DNA of 64,000 bases from Austropuccinia psidii. Taxonomy: Eukaryota > Basidiomycota > Pucciniomycetes > Pucciniales > Sphaerophragmiaceae. The notes below the pieces were generated by a model. That model ran no database searches and was not told the DNA's origin. It was given only the letters and a program-made list of their open reading frames with translations. This document shows, piece after piece, positions 44,998 through 58,001 of the stretch. Each line of letters starts with the position of its first letter. Position 1 is the stretch's first letter. Made by a program: the position numbers and the translations under genes. The stretch covers positions 68,127,112 to 68,191,111 of the forward strand of contig JALGQZ010000004.1 in the NCBI GenBank assembly GCA_023105745.1. Direction: 5' to 3'.

Positions 44998-47126
44998 TGT
45001 AAGGTTTTTCTATGAAACTCTTGATAATAGTAACAAGTATTAAGAGTACTTTGACTGTTCCCAGGGGAAAATAGAATATAATTAAATATTATAACCACAT
45101 GTTAATATAATTATTAAAAAAATATAAAAAGAATTAATTAGTATTAAATAATTTAATAATAAATAAATCTGAATAATTATAATGAATTCTAATTATTCTA
45201 CTATTAGTATAGTCACTGACAGTTATGACAACAAGAATTCATAAAGCTCTCAATGGGACAATTATATGTGTAAAGTAATAATATTCAACCACTTATAAAT
45301 AAAATATGAATATTAGTTATACAAAAGTATTAAACAAACTGTGAAGAGATAAATATTACAGAAAAATCCTATATAAGAAAACTAATAATAGCTAAAGAAA
45401 AGGATAAATAACTTTAGAGAAAGATTACTTATAATATTTATTCAATACAACACGTCAAAAAACAACATTCCTTATAATGAATAATGTTTATAAGTTAAAA
45501 ACACACCAAAAATCACTATTTTAAAATATAAAACAGCTTTTTATGGAAAAAAAATAAGATTTAAGAGTTTTTAAGACAAATTTGTGGATTTAAATGATAT
45601 TTTAAGAGAAAAAATTTATCTAATAAAATCTGTTATTGGTGATTACAACAATATAATATAAATACTATGCTTCAAATCATTTATTTAGAATTGATAAAGA
45701 GTAAAATAACTGAAGAATTATTTTAATGATATAGGATTGTATATTTAATTAGATATTACTTGTTTAAAATGTATAATTAATTGGAATGATTATTGGTTTT
45801 TGGCAAAAACAGTGATGTGTAGGCTCTTTTCATGCCTGCAGAGTAGCACTCATGATTGATAATGGATATAGAGGGCGTACTCAGGACAAAACTGAAAAAA
45901 CCTGTATAAAAATAGGGTTCTTAACTTAAGGTAACTTATCTTTGATTCCCATTTAAAGTTACCAGTGCTATTTCTAACTCCAAGTAACTTCAATCCTCTT
46001 TTGGATTATTAATTTCAAGTTTTAATAAAAAATAAGTTTATTTATATTAAATTTAATCTCATAAAAAAATTAAAAAAACTTTCAAGAAGAAATCCCTTGA
46101 ACTGAATTTTTAATTTATTTTTAAAGAAATCTTAATTTTCTTCAAGAACAATCAAAAATATTAATTTCAAGGCTAATTAACAATAAATCCTGTTCAAAAA
46201 AATACTTGGAATTTATCGCATACACAGATAACATTAGATTGTAAGCTTTGTGAAACGTTTAAGAAAATGCATTGAGAATTAGATTTTTACTAAATTTTTA
46301 AGCTTATTGCTATTTTTCCATGTAAAACAGCAACACACACCAAACCTTAACTTATGATAAGGTTTTTATACTTATAAATTTCAATTTTCAAGCTGATTTA
46401 AGATTTTAAAGTTCTTGAAACCCTGATTACAAGATCACATATTGGGATTTACCCTTTGTCAGCTTGAAATTCCTGTCCAAATTTGGATAAAACCAGTTTA
46501 AATCTTAATTTTGGATGAAAGTCTCATGTTAGAATTCAAATAAGCTTGAAAATCCTCCAATACTGGTGGAAAACCTTGATTTAGTCCTTGCAGATCCCAA
46601 AAGTTTGGTAACCCAGGTCTATTTGGTCTTTTTCCTTTGTTCACTTTTATTTATTTAAAGCCATACTATGGTATTAAACACTTTTAAATTGATCTCACAC
46701 AGGATTTACATTCTGTATTGCAAATACTTAGCCAATTCAGTAAATATACACAACACCTCAATTTTAACTAATATTTTGTTAAGTTTGCATAAAACCTCTA
46801 CAACTTTCAATTCAAGCTTATGTAGAATTAAATTTAACAATTTTTAAAACATGTTCAAAAAGTTTCAATTTTACTGCAAGATTTTCAAATCTTCTAATAA
46901 AATCAGAAATATCCACTTTGGGATATAACACCCTATTAGTCTACCCAGGGTTACTTTTTCTGTAGAATCCAAAATGACATAATAGTTATAACTTAGTTTA
47001 TCCAAATAAAGTGATGTTTATTTTTTGTTTTAAATTCAATTGAGAAGTCTGTTTAAGAATAAATCAACTGTATAAAATGTTATTTGTTCCCTTATCTGTA
47101 TGTCATGCATATCTCACAGGCTCACA
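44998..47126 (-). repeat. Element J 3' LTR (2129 bp)
   Basis: TGTAAGGTTTTTC...GGCTCACA on the + strand. Same type as solo LTR F and the LTR of L. It is distinct from the A-family LTR, sharing mainly the ends. AT-rich, no ORF of note. Confidence 0.9.
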
Positions 47127-47161
47127 TTCCCTACCACAAAAAAAATTGTACTACAATTTTT
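47127..47161 (-). promoter_or_regulatory. Element J polypurine tract and palindrome
   Basis: In element sense TGTGGTAGGGAA precedes the LTR, and 47141-47161 forms a palindrome with 10-bp arms around one base, as in element A. Confidence 0.75.
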
Positions 47162-50100
47162 CATTGAAGAGTATACCCCCAATTGAATTGGGGGGGGGGA
47201 GTATAATCCACATTCCAACCTCTCTACTTGAGCTTTAAAGTATGTAAAGCACACAATGAAAGCTTTTAATTTAGGAATTGGTCTTCTCTCAGGTCTTAAT
47301 CTTCTGAGAAACCTTTCGGAATCAGGTATTTTACTCTCTGAAAGCCACTCATATTTATGTTGTGGGTTTCTGTATCTGACTAAGTATTATCTTTAATTTT
47401 CCCCCTAATTATTATTTCTTTTAAGAATTCGATCACCTTTCTCTCTTCACTTTAATCAAGTGGTGGTACACCTAAGGGTGTTTCATTTCTCAAGGAAATA
47501 AATTCCTTATCACTTGAAGTGTAATGCTTTACTAGACTGACAGGGAAAGCTGGGTGTTTATTCTTCAATTCTCCTTACAATTCTACTTGTACTACATTTT
47601 TCACATGAAGGGTTTTAATAATAAATGGTCTTGAAAAGGAATATTTCAATTTTTTTGGGCCTTTCATATTATTAAAGGTCAAGGTTGAAACTAGTATTAA
47701 GTTTCCTACTTTGAATTATGGGGTTTTGTGAATTTTATCCCACTTTTTTTTAGCATATTCAAAGGCATAAGTCATGCTTTTATTTTCATTATTCCTCACT
47801 TTATCAATCAGTAGTTTAGGAATTGATGCAGTTTTATGAATATCAACTGGAAGCTTAGGGTTCCATCCTTTTTCCAACATTACAGGATTATTGCCTGTTC
47901 AAGCATGGATAGACGTCTCATAGGCCAATTCCAATGCTTGTATAAGTGTACACCAAGAATGGACAAATTCATAAGAAGCTTTAAGTTTAAGGCTATAATC
48001 CCAAAATATCCTGATCATGTACTCAAGGTTCTGAATCATTATTTCTTCTAATTCATCAGTTTGTGGATGGTAAGCTGTTGAAAATAACAGTTTTGTGCCC
48101 AAAGGTTTAAGTAAGTTTGTCCCTAAGGCTGATGTAAATTTTGGTTATCTTTCACTAATTCTATCTTTAAAGCGCCCAACATGAGATATAACACTATTCC
48201 AAATTGAAAGAGCTGTATCCATAGCTGTGTCATTCTTATGAAATGGTAAAAATATTTGGGTTTTTCTGTATCTGTCTACAATAACAAGACATGCATTGTA
48301 ACTTTTTTCACCACCAGGTGGTAAGGCAGCTATCCACTCAATATGAGCCACTTCCCATAGGGTACTTGTTTCTTGGATATGAATAATCAAACCAAATCTT
48401 TTACCAGTAGCTTTATTGGCCTTTTGCCACATGTCACATCTGTGACAGTACTCAATGACATCTTTTCTCCAAGCTGGCCACCAAGCACATGTATTAATTA
48501 TTTCCATTGTTCTTTCTTTAGACAGATGTCCAGAATTAATGTTGTAATGGAACTCTAGTAATATTGTGCTAATTAACATTATACTACATAAGACCATTAA
48601 AAATGTGTGTTTAGACCTATGATACAATATACCATCAAATAACTAGAATATTCCATTTTGATATGATGTTTTCCATATATAATCCAGATAATTAGCCAAA
48701 GATGCATATTTGAAATATTTATCAAGTAGAGAAGTAAGAATATTGCAATTCTTATATTGCTTATAGCTTTCTGTAACTTCTTCAAAGAATTCTGTTTCAA
48801 AATCTGTGATGGCAATTCCTTCAATTGAAATTTGAGGTTCTGAATTTGAAGGAACAGAAGAAGAATTATAAGGTGTATAGGGTAATGCCCATCTACTAAA
48901 GCCATCTGAATTCTTGTCAATCTTCCTAGATTTGTGTACTACGGTCATATTGCCTTTAGACTCCTGTATAGAAATCTGCCATCTCAGCATGTGTCTGTTA
49001 GGAGTTTTCATATTAAGAAGTGATTTAATGGCATTAGAGTCAGTAATTATCTCAAACACACTACCATCAGGATAGTTAAGTTTTTTCAGAGCCCACATAA
49101 GGAAAAGGCACCCCATTTGGCTTGCTTCATATATAGCCTCATTAGGTTTTATTTGTCTGGGGATAAAACAAACTGGACCTTCATATGGTTTGTCATTGAA
49201 AATTCAAATGTGATGAAGAGCTGCACCTAACCCTTCACCACATGTATCAATATACAGATTTAAAGGAAGTTTCTACTCTGGCATGAATGATAATGGTGCA
49301 GTGTTCAACGAATACTTCATCTTTTTGTATTCTTCAATCCTTCCTTGTGTCATTTAAAAGAAAGTTTGTTGATAAAAAATTATGTAAAATAATCTGGAAT
49401 GGATTGCAAAATCTCTAAGGTGTTGCCTGTAATAACTAGAAAAACCTAAGAAAGATATTATTTCTTTTTTGTTTTAGGGCATTTGTTTCAGTAAGACTTC
49501 AGCCACTTTGTTCTTGTCAACACCAAGGTTCTGTACTGAAACTACATGTCCTAGAGCTTAAAGCTCATGAAATCCCAAATTAAATTTCTTAAGAGATATT
49601 TTCATGTTCACTTGTAGATTTTTTTTAGTACTAATATAAGTCTCTCAAAATGAAATTTCCAGGTTTATGAACAAATAATAATGTCATAAATATAAATCAT
49701 TAACCATCCCTCTGATAATTCATGTGGGAAAATGGTATTCATCATTCTTTGACAATGAGAGGGTGCATTTTAAATTCCAAAAGGAATACTCAGGTATTCA
49801 TAAATACCACAATGAGAAATTATTCTCAATAATTTTATAGCATGAGGTGTCAAAAAATTCTAATGAAAACCTTTGATGGAATCCATGGAAGTGATGAATA
49901 TTGCTTTGGATAATTGAGTAAATGTCTCATGGATTCTAGGAATTGGATACCTGTCTGAAATAGTATAGGCATTCAATTATCTAAAAGAACCAACCATCCT
50001 TGATTTATCATTATTCAAAGTAATGAATGCAGGGGTTGTGAATTCCACTTTGTCATTGTGTCAAACATTTCTGGGAACTCCCAGTTTCATAATCCAATTA

Positions 50101-50835
50101 ATAGGAGTTCTCAATTCTTCTCTAGCTCTGGGGCTAGCTGGGTAAGCTGGTCTTCTTGATAGTGGTGGGTAAGGTCTTTTCAAATGAAGAATAATTTACA
50201 CTTCATTTCCTCTAACAGCCCTAGTGGTTTGTTATCAGAAGCAAAGGCTTCTCTATATTGAAATAAGATTCCAAAGAGGTCTTCCTTCATTTCTAATGTT
50301 AATTAAAGACTAATTTGTGTTTAAATCAATTGATCTTTCACAAAGTTTCTCTAAGTAACATTTTTTAATTTTCAAATGATATTTATTTCTCTTTTATCCA
50401 GAGAAAAAGCAAATTAATATCTAGCTTTATGATTATTAATATCAATACAATAAATATTGAGATAATCATTTCCAAGTAGCAAATTTTGTGAAGTGCAATT
50501 ATCCATAACAACAAATTCAACTTTCAGTCTGATACCTCATGAAGGGTGAGGAAGTATCATTTCTGCTTAAAGAGTTCCCAAAGGGTGCATATATTGACTA
50601 GCACTACTGAGTTTTATACCTTCAAGTGGAATTAATTGCTTTTGGAAATTGGTATAGATTTTGTTAAGATAAGATGATACAGCCGTCCAACCTTTACCTC
50701 TAGCAGGCTTTGCCTTTGGGATTTCAGCATCCTGAATATTTATTAGATCCAATCATTCATAAATATATTGTGGTAAGTGAATATACACTTCTGTGACTTG
50801 AAAGGATACATTGATTTTATCTATACTAAGTTGAT
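47162..50835 (-). pseudogene. Element J pol, heavily mutated
   Basis: Readable blocks match element A pol. They are the C-terminal segment near 47270-47720, the integrase core (AYHPQTDEL near 48050 and the zinc finger with HRCDMWQKANK near 48390-48450), RNase H (48643-49116), RT remnants near 49640-50170, and the pre-protease PARGKGWTA block (about 50690-50710). The protease active-site region after it seems deleted. Many stops; not functional. A poly-G/T run near 47190 lies just downstream of the coding end. Confidence 0.85.
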
Positions 50836-52251
50836 CTGGTATTTATTCTTCTTCAGAAGTCTCAGAATAACTTTCATGTACAGATACATCATTTGTTTCC
50901 TTTGTGTATTCAGTTTCTTTAATTTCTATCTTATTGATTCTTGTTTTCTTTGGACAAGTACTATCCAAATGAGATATAATTCCACATTTATGACCTTTAC
51001 AAGGAGCTCTGTCTTGTGTTTCATTTTGTCTTGAAAGTGGTTTCCCACTAGTTTTGTTTTCTATTGGGGGTTTATACCAATTTCTACAAATCTTTTGTTC
51101 TGGTAGTGATGTCTTCCATGGCATTGATATAATCTTTTGTAGAGAAAGGCTCAATACATCTGCTTCTTATAGCATGATCAAGGTAGAAAACACACTTTTT
51201 TAATATCTTTTTATGTGCCATTGTCTCAGACATATCAGGATGAAGGGCAGTTGATATGTCCTTCTGTTTAAGGAACCAGGACATGAGCCTGTCCCTCAAA
51301 ATATTAAAAATGTCTTCATAAGAAGAATGTTCCATTCTAAATCCCCAAAAATAATTTACTCATTTGGGATAATTTTTTCTTTCCACCAAGGCCAGGTGTA
51401 TTTAACATGGTATTGTCTCATTTCATAATACCATTTCTTTGCTGATTTGGTAAATAATGAGTGTAATATGGCACTTATGTATTAATCTTGTATGTTAAAG
51501 TCTTCTCCAAACATATTCATTGTTTTTATAAATTTCATATTATTATATTCTCCTTCAACACTGAAGGTTGGACATTCCTCTGATCTTGGAATGTGCTTCA
51601 AATTACAAGCAGTTTCACTTCTGCATTGCTTGAAATTTTATTATTTAAGTCATTATTCAAGATCAACACATTTCTGTCAAGAATTGGTGTGGATTGTCTT
51701 TTAAATTCATTTTCAGTGATTCATTATTAATACTTGATTTCATGTCTTCTTTCAATTAAAGTCTTGCCTTATCAAATTTTTCCAATTGTTCTAGGAAAAG
51801 AGCTGCATTATGACCAGTGTAATTTTCCAAGTTTTGAACTTGTATTATTAAATATTTTAATTGTGTTGTAATAAAAGAATGAAAATTATAATATGGTTGA
51901 TTGAGCAAAGTGACTTTGAACTCAATTCTCTCACAAAAAAGTGTCAAAGACAAAATATTGTATTTATTCACATGTTCTAAAACCATAATGGTTTTTTGTT
52001 ACTCTTTCACTTGTAAAATTTCTCCACCTGACGTTTGTTGAATATGCTCAAAATTGTTCAGCTTTATTAGAATTTCTTTATTACAAGTTTCAACGTGAGA
52101 TACAAGGTTTAAAAGCTGTATTTATTTGCAAATGATTGATTCCTTCTTTCCTCCTTCTTGTTTTTTAACTCCATAAAAGTTATTGCCATATTGAACACAT
52201 TATCCATGGCTGTTTTTTCCCTGTTTGGAATTCTGTAATTCTGAGGGTAAG
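50836..52251 (-). pseudogene. Element J gag, truncated
   Basis: Gag core and zinc knuckle remnants lie at 50843-51335. The knuckle has lost its first Cys (GHKCGIISHLDSTC). Upstream, coiled-coil-like remnants reach to about 52200, where FNMAI.FM corresponds to LQYGQNSDGI of element A. The N-terminus is removed by element L. Confidence 0.8.
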
Positions 52252-54281
52252 TGTAAGGTTTGACTATGAAACAATAAGTAAAAATTACTCATATTTTACT
52301 TATTGTACTAGGAATGTCCTTATAAATGAAATAAATAAGATAAAAAAATAATTATAATAATAAAGAATTATTATAATTATGGCGTAAAAATAATTATATT
52401 ATTAATAAAATATAATAATATAATTTATATTATAAAATATAATATAATAAAATAAATATATTAATATAAAATAATTAATATATTTAAAAGCACTTTATTA
52501 TTGTTACAAACAAATAATAGAGGCGTAGAAAATTGTTTTTTATTAATAAAAAACAATTAATAACAATAATATTACCAATATTAAAGTTATAAATTAATAT
52601 AAATACTATTTATATTAATTAAAGAATTATTAAAGTAGTAATAAAGAGAAAATTATTATAATAAGAGAAAATAACCTACTTTTAACACTTAATATAATAA
52701 TTTTGAAATATTTTACGCCAAAAAAATATAAATACAACCTTTTCAAATTGTATTTACAATAAAAATAAAGAAAAATTACTAATATTCTTGATTTTTACGT
52801 GGAAATGAGTTTTTTAGAGAGAGTTTTAGCAAAAACAATTAAATAAATGATTTAATCACGTCAAAATAGATGATTATAACAAGGTGGTCTTTGGTCTTTA
52901 ATAATATAATAGTTTTATATATAAAGAATAAAGAAATTACCTTTGATTTAATTGATTTCATGGTTTTGATGCATCTGAGGGGAAAACAGAGTAAAAAGAG
53001 CTCTATTTATAGTAAATACCTCCCTCCTAGAGTCCAAAAGGCTTCTAGTAGACGTTTACTGATCATATCCACTGGAATTGATCAATACTTTAAGGTTTGA
53101 GGATGATTACATCATGATCAAACCATATTACATCATTATTACACCATTATTTAGAGTTATCACTATAACTCTAAGTTTGATGACATCAGAGGCTTGGAAG
53201 AACCCCAAATTTCGTGGATTCTATTAGTTTTAATCATAAACTAATAGTATTCACCAATTTTATCACTCATATGACTGTTAAACTTAATTTAAGGTTACAG
53301 TAGGTGATCATAACTGCTCAATTTAAGCTCAAACTTTGATCTTTAATAACTTTGAAGTTTTACACGCTACAGCAATTCAGAGAGTGAATTCTGATAGCCT
53401 GACATAACCCTATTATTCTGCCAAGAGCCTTTGACTACATCATCAAAACTCTAATTTTGATGATTTTTCTTGTAACTCATCTTTTCTGTCAAAATTCAAT
53501 ATTTTAAACTTCAAATCATGATTTCAGGGGGTTATACCCTGAATTGAATAATAAAAATTACATCATTCTTCACGAACGAACTAGTAGAATCCAACTGTGT
53601 GCTTTCCTTTAAGTTTGGACCACTTTCACAACAAAGTGGTCAACAGCTCTGTTGATTTTGATCAATATTTCATCATAGGTTTTAACCTTGTTTATAAATT
53701 GTAAAATAAAGTTCATATCTGTGTTATTACAGTAATTAAGTGGTAACTTCATTTTTGGTTCATCACTCTATCTTGTATAGTTTAAGAGATATTAGCTATG
53801 ATCCTTGAATATATGCGTTGACCAAAAAAGTGCATATATTCAGGTTAATTCCTTAAGTATTAACTTTGGAAATTAGCTCATTAATTGTTTTATATGTGAA
53901 CTTTCATGGGGAATCCAATGATACAACTTATTCCACATGTTGTTTCATTGGCCTTTGAAATAAATAAGGATTTATGGTTTTTATAAGGTATTATTCCTTA
54001 TAACTCATTAAATATTGACTTTACAGATATGCCATAAAAATGGTATATGTGTATTTTACCATGGGGAATCCAATGGTATAATTTATTTCACATGTTGACT
54101 CATTGGTTTTTAAGTTAAACCAATTTTTGTACCAATTTATGGTATTTTTGTATTTTTGAAGTAATTAATTTTAATGTATAATGATTCTAAGTACTCTTAG
54201 TATAATTATCTTAAAGGTATAATTATTCTGAGTCTTTCTTGTGACCTTATTGGGTATGTGGTCATATCTCAAAGGCTCACA
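52252..54281 (-). repeat. Element L 3' LTR (2030 bp)
   Basis: TGTAAGGTTTGAC...GGCTCACA on the + strand. Its ends resemble those of J and F, while the body is diverged. It contains an extremely AT-rich block (about 52320-52700). Confidence 0.88.
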
Positions 54282-54315
54282 TTCCCTACCACCAAAAAAG
54301 ATTGTACCACAATCT
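54282..54315 (-). promoter_or_regulatory. Element L polypurine tract and hairpin
   Basis: In element sense TTGGTGGTAGGGAA precedes the LTR. AGATTGT (54299-54305) pairs with ACAATCT (54309-54315) around ACC. Relative to A and J one base pair has changed on both arms. Confidence 0.75.
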
Positions 54316-54399
54316 GATATGTGTAATTAGGGTATCATCCACTGTCCTACCTCTTCAATAGACTTTGTTAGTCTTGAAGCTCAATAATGCTTAACTTTT

Positions 54400-55979
54400 C
54401 TATTTTTCAGGCTTTCTTTCATGTCTGAACCTTCTTAGTAGTTTATCAGCATTTGTTATATCTTTCTCAAGTAGCCATTCATCTTCTTGAGTTAAATTTC
54501 TATACCTTACAAGGTATTCCCTTTCTTTTTTGTTTCTTGTCCTTCTTTCTTTAAGGACTTTTACTATTTTCTTTTCCTCTCCTTCTTCCAAGGGGGGGAT
54601 TTCAAGTGGGGGTTTATTTCTTAGTGGAAATAACTCCTTTTCACTTGAGCTGTAAGGTTTTATTACACTTCCAGGGAAAGCTGGGTGTTTGTTCATTAGT
54701 TCACCTGTGAGTTCTAATTGCACAGCATTGGGTCCATGAAGTGCTTTTATCATAAATGGTCCTACAAAGGAATCTCTCAATTTCTTTGGGCCTTTTATGT
54801 TATTGAAATTGAGGGTTGATACTAGGACCAAGTCTCCTATTTTGAAATCAGGTGGCTTATGACTTTCATCCCATCTTTCTTTTGAATATTTGAAAGAATC
54901 TTGCATACATCTGTTTGCATGGTGTCTTGCCTTGTCAAGCATTATTTTAAAGCTGCTTGCTGTTGGATGTATATCCACCAAGTCCTTTTTGAGAATGTCA
55001 TAAGGAAGTCTTGGATTCCAACCTTTTTCTAGCATTGCTGGTGTTTTTCCAGTAGAAGAATGGATTGATGTTTTATATTCCAGTTCCAGTGCTGGTATTA
55101 GTGTACACCAATCATGGGTAAAACCATCAGAATCTTTGAATTCTAGCCCATAAGCACAGAATCTTCTGATCATGTCCGCTAAGGTCTGTATCATTCTTTC
55201 TGCTAAACCATCAGTTTGGGGATGGTAAGCTGTTGAGAATGATAGCTTTGTCCCAAATAAATTATGGAGATTTGTCCATAATGCTGAAGTGAACTTTGGG
55301 TCTCTGTCACTTATAATATTCTGGAATAAGTCTGTATGGCTAATAACTTTAATCCATATCATTATGGCTGTGTCTATAGCTGTGTCATCTTTGTGACATG
55401 GTAAGAACATTGGAGTTTTACTGTACCTGTCCACCAACACTAGGCATGCATTATAACTCCTGTCTCCTCCTGGAGGTAATGCTGTCACCCAATCCATATG
55501 AACTATTTCCCATGGCGATTTTGGTTCTTGGATTTGGATCATCATTCCAAATTTTTTTCCTGTGGCTCTGTTGGCTTTTTGGCATCTGTCACAGGTTTGG
55601 CAGTACTCTGCAACATCTTTCTTCCAATTTGGCCACCAAGAGCAGGTTTTCACCCTCTCTAGTGTCCTATCTTCTGAGAGATGTCCAGATGCAACACTAT
55701 CATGACACTCATGTAAAATAGTGTTTATTAGTGTTCTATCTGTTAAGGTCATAACACATGTGTGTTTTGTTCTATGGTAGAGGATTCCATCAAGGAGGTG
55801 GAATCTTCCTTCATCATATGCCTTTTTCCATGTTTCATCTAGTTTTGATGAAAGTGATGGGTCTTTGCATTTTTTCATTAGAAGATGGCTTAAGATATGA
55901 CAATTTTTGTCTGTCTTATAGCTTTCTTCAACTTGGTTAAAGAATTCTGTGCCTATGTCTGTGACACATATTCCTTCTA
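54400..55979 (-). pseudogene. Element L pol: integrase and chromodomain-like end, cut by element C
   Basis: An open frame carries the integrase zinc finger (HECHDSVASGH...CDRCQKAN), the catalytic Asp of [18 protein letters not shown] and TDGLAERM, then the C-terminal [11 protein letters not shown] and REYLVRYRN segment. It ends at 54400 with the same layout as element A. It is uninterrupted over about 525 codons, so L is much younger than J. The first ~33 codons of the open stretch (above 55979) belong to the LTR of C and are an artefact. Confidence 0.92.
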
Positions 55980-57407
55980 TGTCAGCCTGTGACTCAAAAC
56001 CAGAGCACAAGCATGACAGCCAAAATACCATAAACCAATGGTATAGCCAAGATACCACCAAAGCATGGAGCTGAGCCAAATTAGCTCAGAAGGTATCAAA
56101 AGAAAGGAGAAACTCACCCCTTTCTGAAAATATAAGTCCCATCACCATAGGACAAGAAATAACAAAGTTATTCCTGCTCAAAGTTATTGCTGAGCATAAA
56201 CCTTAATTTTCACCTCTCATCTAAAATCTAGAAGGAGAGGCTTAACCCCATCAAATGGGTATTCAAAATGAAGCTCTAAGCCAGGGCTATCCAATGGTAC
56301 CAGCCAAACTGAGCTAGCACCAGTATTACTTGAGTTATGGTCAAATTCAGACCAAATAAGGGTGAACAGAACATTCACCTCTCATCTAACTTTTACAGTT
56401 TTAGTGTGAGATACCTAAAGTGGGGTCTTTTTGGAAAGAGCACAATCAGAGCTATCTGATGGTGCAATTCATTTCCTCATAACTCAACTACAACAGAAGT
56501 TATTGGCCAAACAAGCTTAATACAGCTTTTGACCAGACCACGCCAATGTACAAAAATATTTGTACATGGGATAACTTTGTCATATTTAATGATAACCATG
56601 TCAAGTTGGGTACCATTGTGTAGAGCTCATACAGGGTTATTCAATGAACCAACTCTGAGCTTGATATCTCAAAAACTAACAGAGTTATGACCATTTTAAG
56701 GTCAAAATCCCACCTGCTGTCAGATACAGCCTTACCATGGGATAATATCCCATAACCATGAATATGAGGTGTCAAATAGACGAAGAAGCATGTTTTTACT
56801 TCAATACCTCATATGTCAGTCAATACTGGGGTCCCATACAGCTTCTGTACAGCATTCTACGCGTCATACACGTCAGAATCAGGCTGTGAGGTCCCCAGAT
56901 GAAAATTTTCACCCTGTATTGGTGAAAACTGCCCAGATGTGGTTTCAAAACCACATCTGAGCCCAATACAGGGTATACAGGTTGTTTGCAAACCACAAGC
57001 CTGTCATAGAGAGTGAAAAATCTTCACTTCCTCTACGTGGAAAGGTCTAGCAGCCTTTCCACCTCAATTTCAGGATAAAAGGAGGGCTTTTCACAGCCAA
57101 AACCGTTTCCTCATCCTGCTCTTGAATAACCTACGTAGTAAATTGTCAAAAACAGTTTTACTCTTGGTTAATAATCAGGTATAATTATAATCTTAATTAT
57201 TGTAGACTCTATTATTGTAATCCAACAGATAAAGCCTGCACCCAGGGTTCTCAATAGCGCTCACCACCACTATTCCTCAATAGTAGAACCCTTTTACTTT
57301 ATTATAAGACCCTTATAAATCTTTTTAGATCATTTTCTGCCGTGTCACATACACAGTTAAAGTTGTAATTAGCCTAGTTATACCTTTATCATAGTATCAT
57401 CCTGACA
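55980..57407 (+). repeat. Element C 5' LTR (1428 bp)
   Basis: TGTCAGCCTG...CATCCTGACA. Contains a CTGTAT/ATACAG motif group (about 56820-56990), an ACCACATCTG/CAGATGTGGT inverted pair (56934-56960), and several short direct phrases. Confidence 0.95.
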
Positions 57408-57453
57408 TTTTGGGGGCCTGGCCGTGTTTTTTTTGACTTTTTGGACCTTACAA
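57408..57453 (+). promoter_or_regulatory. Element C PBS-like motif and 5' leader exon
   Basis: TTTGGGGGCCTGGCCGTG starts one base after the LTR and is shared with element A. The short leader after it ends ACAA|GTAAGT, a strong donor site at 57454. Confidence 0.65.
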
Positions 57454-58001
57454 GTAAGTCTTTTCTCTTTTTTATGACTTATTAACCATTGTTTTTATCT
57501 TTTTAGGCGTAATTTCTTTATTTAAATATATATATTATATATATTTATTCTTTTTTATACATACTCATATTTTAAAGAGTATTATTCACGTGGCTAATAC
57601 CCACTGAATTTGATTATTTTTGGCGTGTTTTGTATATAAAAACACATAAGCCATCAATAAAGTCCTGTATTCTTGACTGAATAAGGACACCTCTGACTGA
57701 AAAACCATCAGTTGAGGCGTGGATTAAGTGTATTGTTGACTCAATAACACTTATACAAAACCACTTGTACAGAATACACTTGAAAACCACAAGTGTATCT
57801 GTGGGATACTGGCACACAAACAGTGTGACAGGGCACCATAAGCTGTATTTTTGACGTGAAATTGTTAATTCAATTACACTGTCATTATACAAGGGCATAT
57901 TGTAATAATATACAAGCCCAGAGGCCATTCTTAGACGTGCAAAACCAGCCTTTTAAGAAGTCTTAACTGACATAAGCCCTCTTTTTCCTGTCTTGATTCA
58001 G
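57454..58001 (+). other. Predicted leader intron of element C
   Basis: 548 bp from GTAAGT to TTGATTCAG. Joining 57453 (A) to 58002 (TG) makes an ATG in frame with the open stretch that starts EENYIPLETQ. No other suitable ATG opens this frame. The intron is inside the transcribed strand, so it must be retained in the genomic RNA that is reverse transcribed. Confidence 0.6.

Larger units (their letters stand above)
44998..52251 (-). mobile_element. Element J: decayed A-like Gypsy element, 5' part displaced by element L
   Basis: The 3' LTR (44998-47126) is followed by PPT, pol and gag remnants on the minus strand. The gag ends abruptly at 52251, where the LTR of element L begins. The missing 5' gag, leader and 5' LTR would lie beyond L and C, outside the window. 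It is homologous to element A throughout, with many stops and frameshifts. Confidence 0.88.
52252..55979 (-). mobile_element. Element L: A-like Gypsy element, 3' part only in window
   Basis: The 3' LTR (52252-54281), PPT and pol 3' half lie on the minus strand, inserted into gag of J. It is interrupted at 55979 by element C, so the rest of pol, gag and the 5' LTR should resume after C beyond 64000. The 5 bp before the LTR are gtaag (52247-52251); the matching duplicate is outside the window. Confidence 0.88.

Noticed and set aside
55980..56079. N-terminal start of the element L integrase frame
   Set aside because: The ATG and first ~33 codons come from the LTR of element C, not from L.
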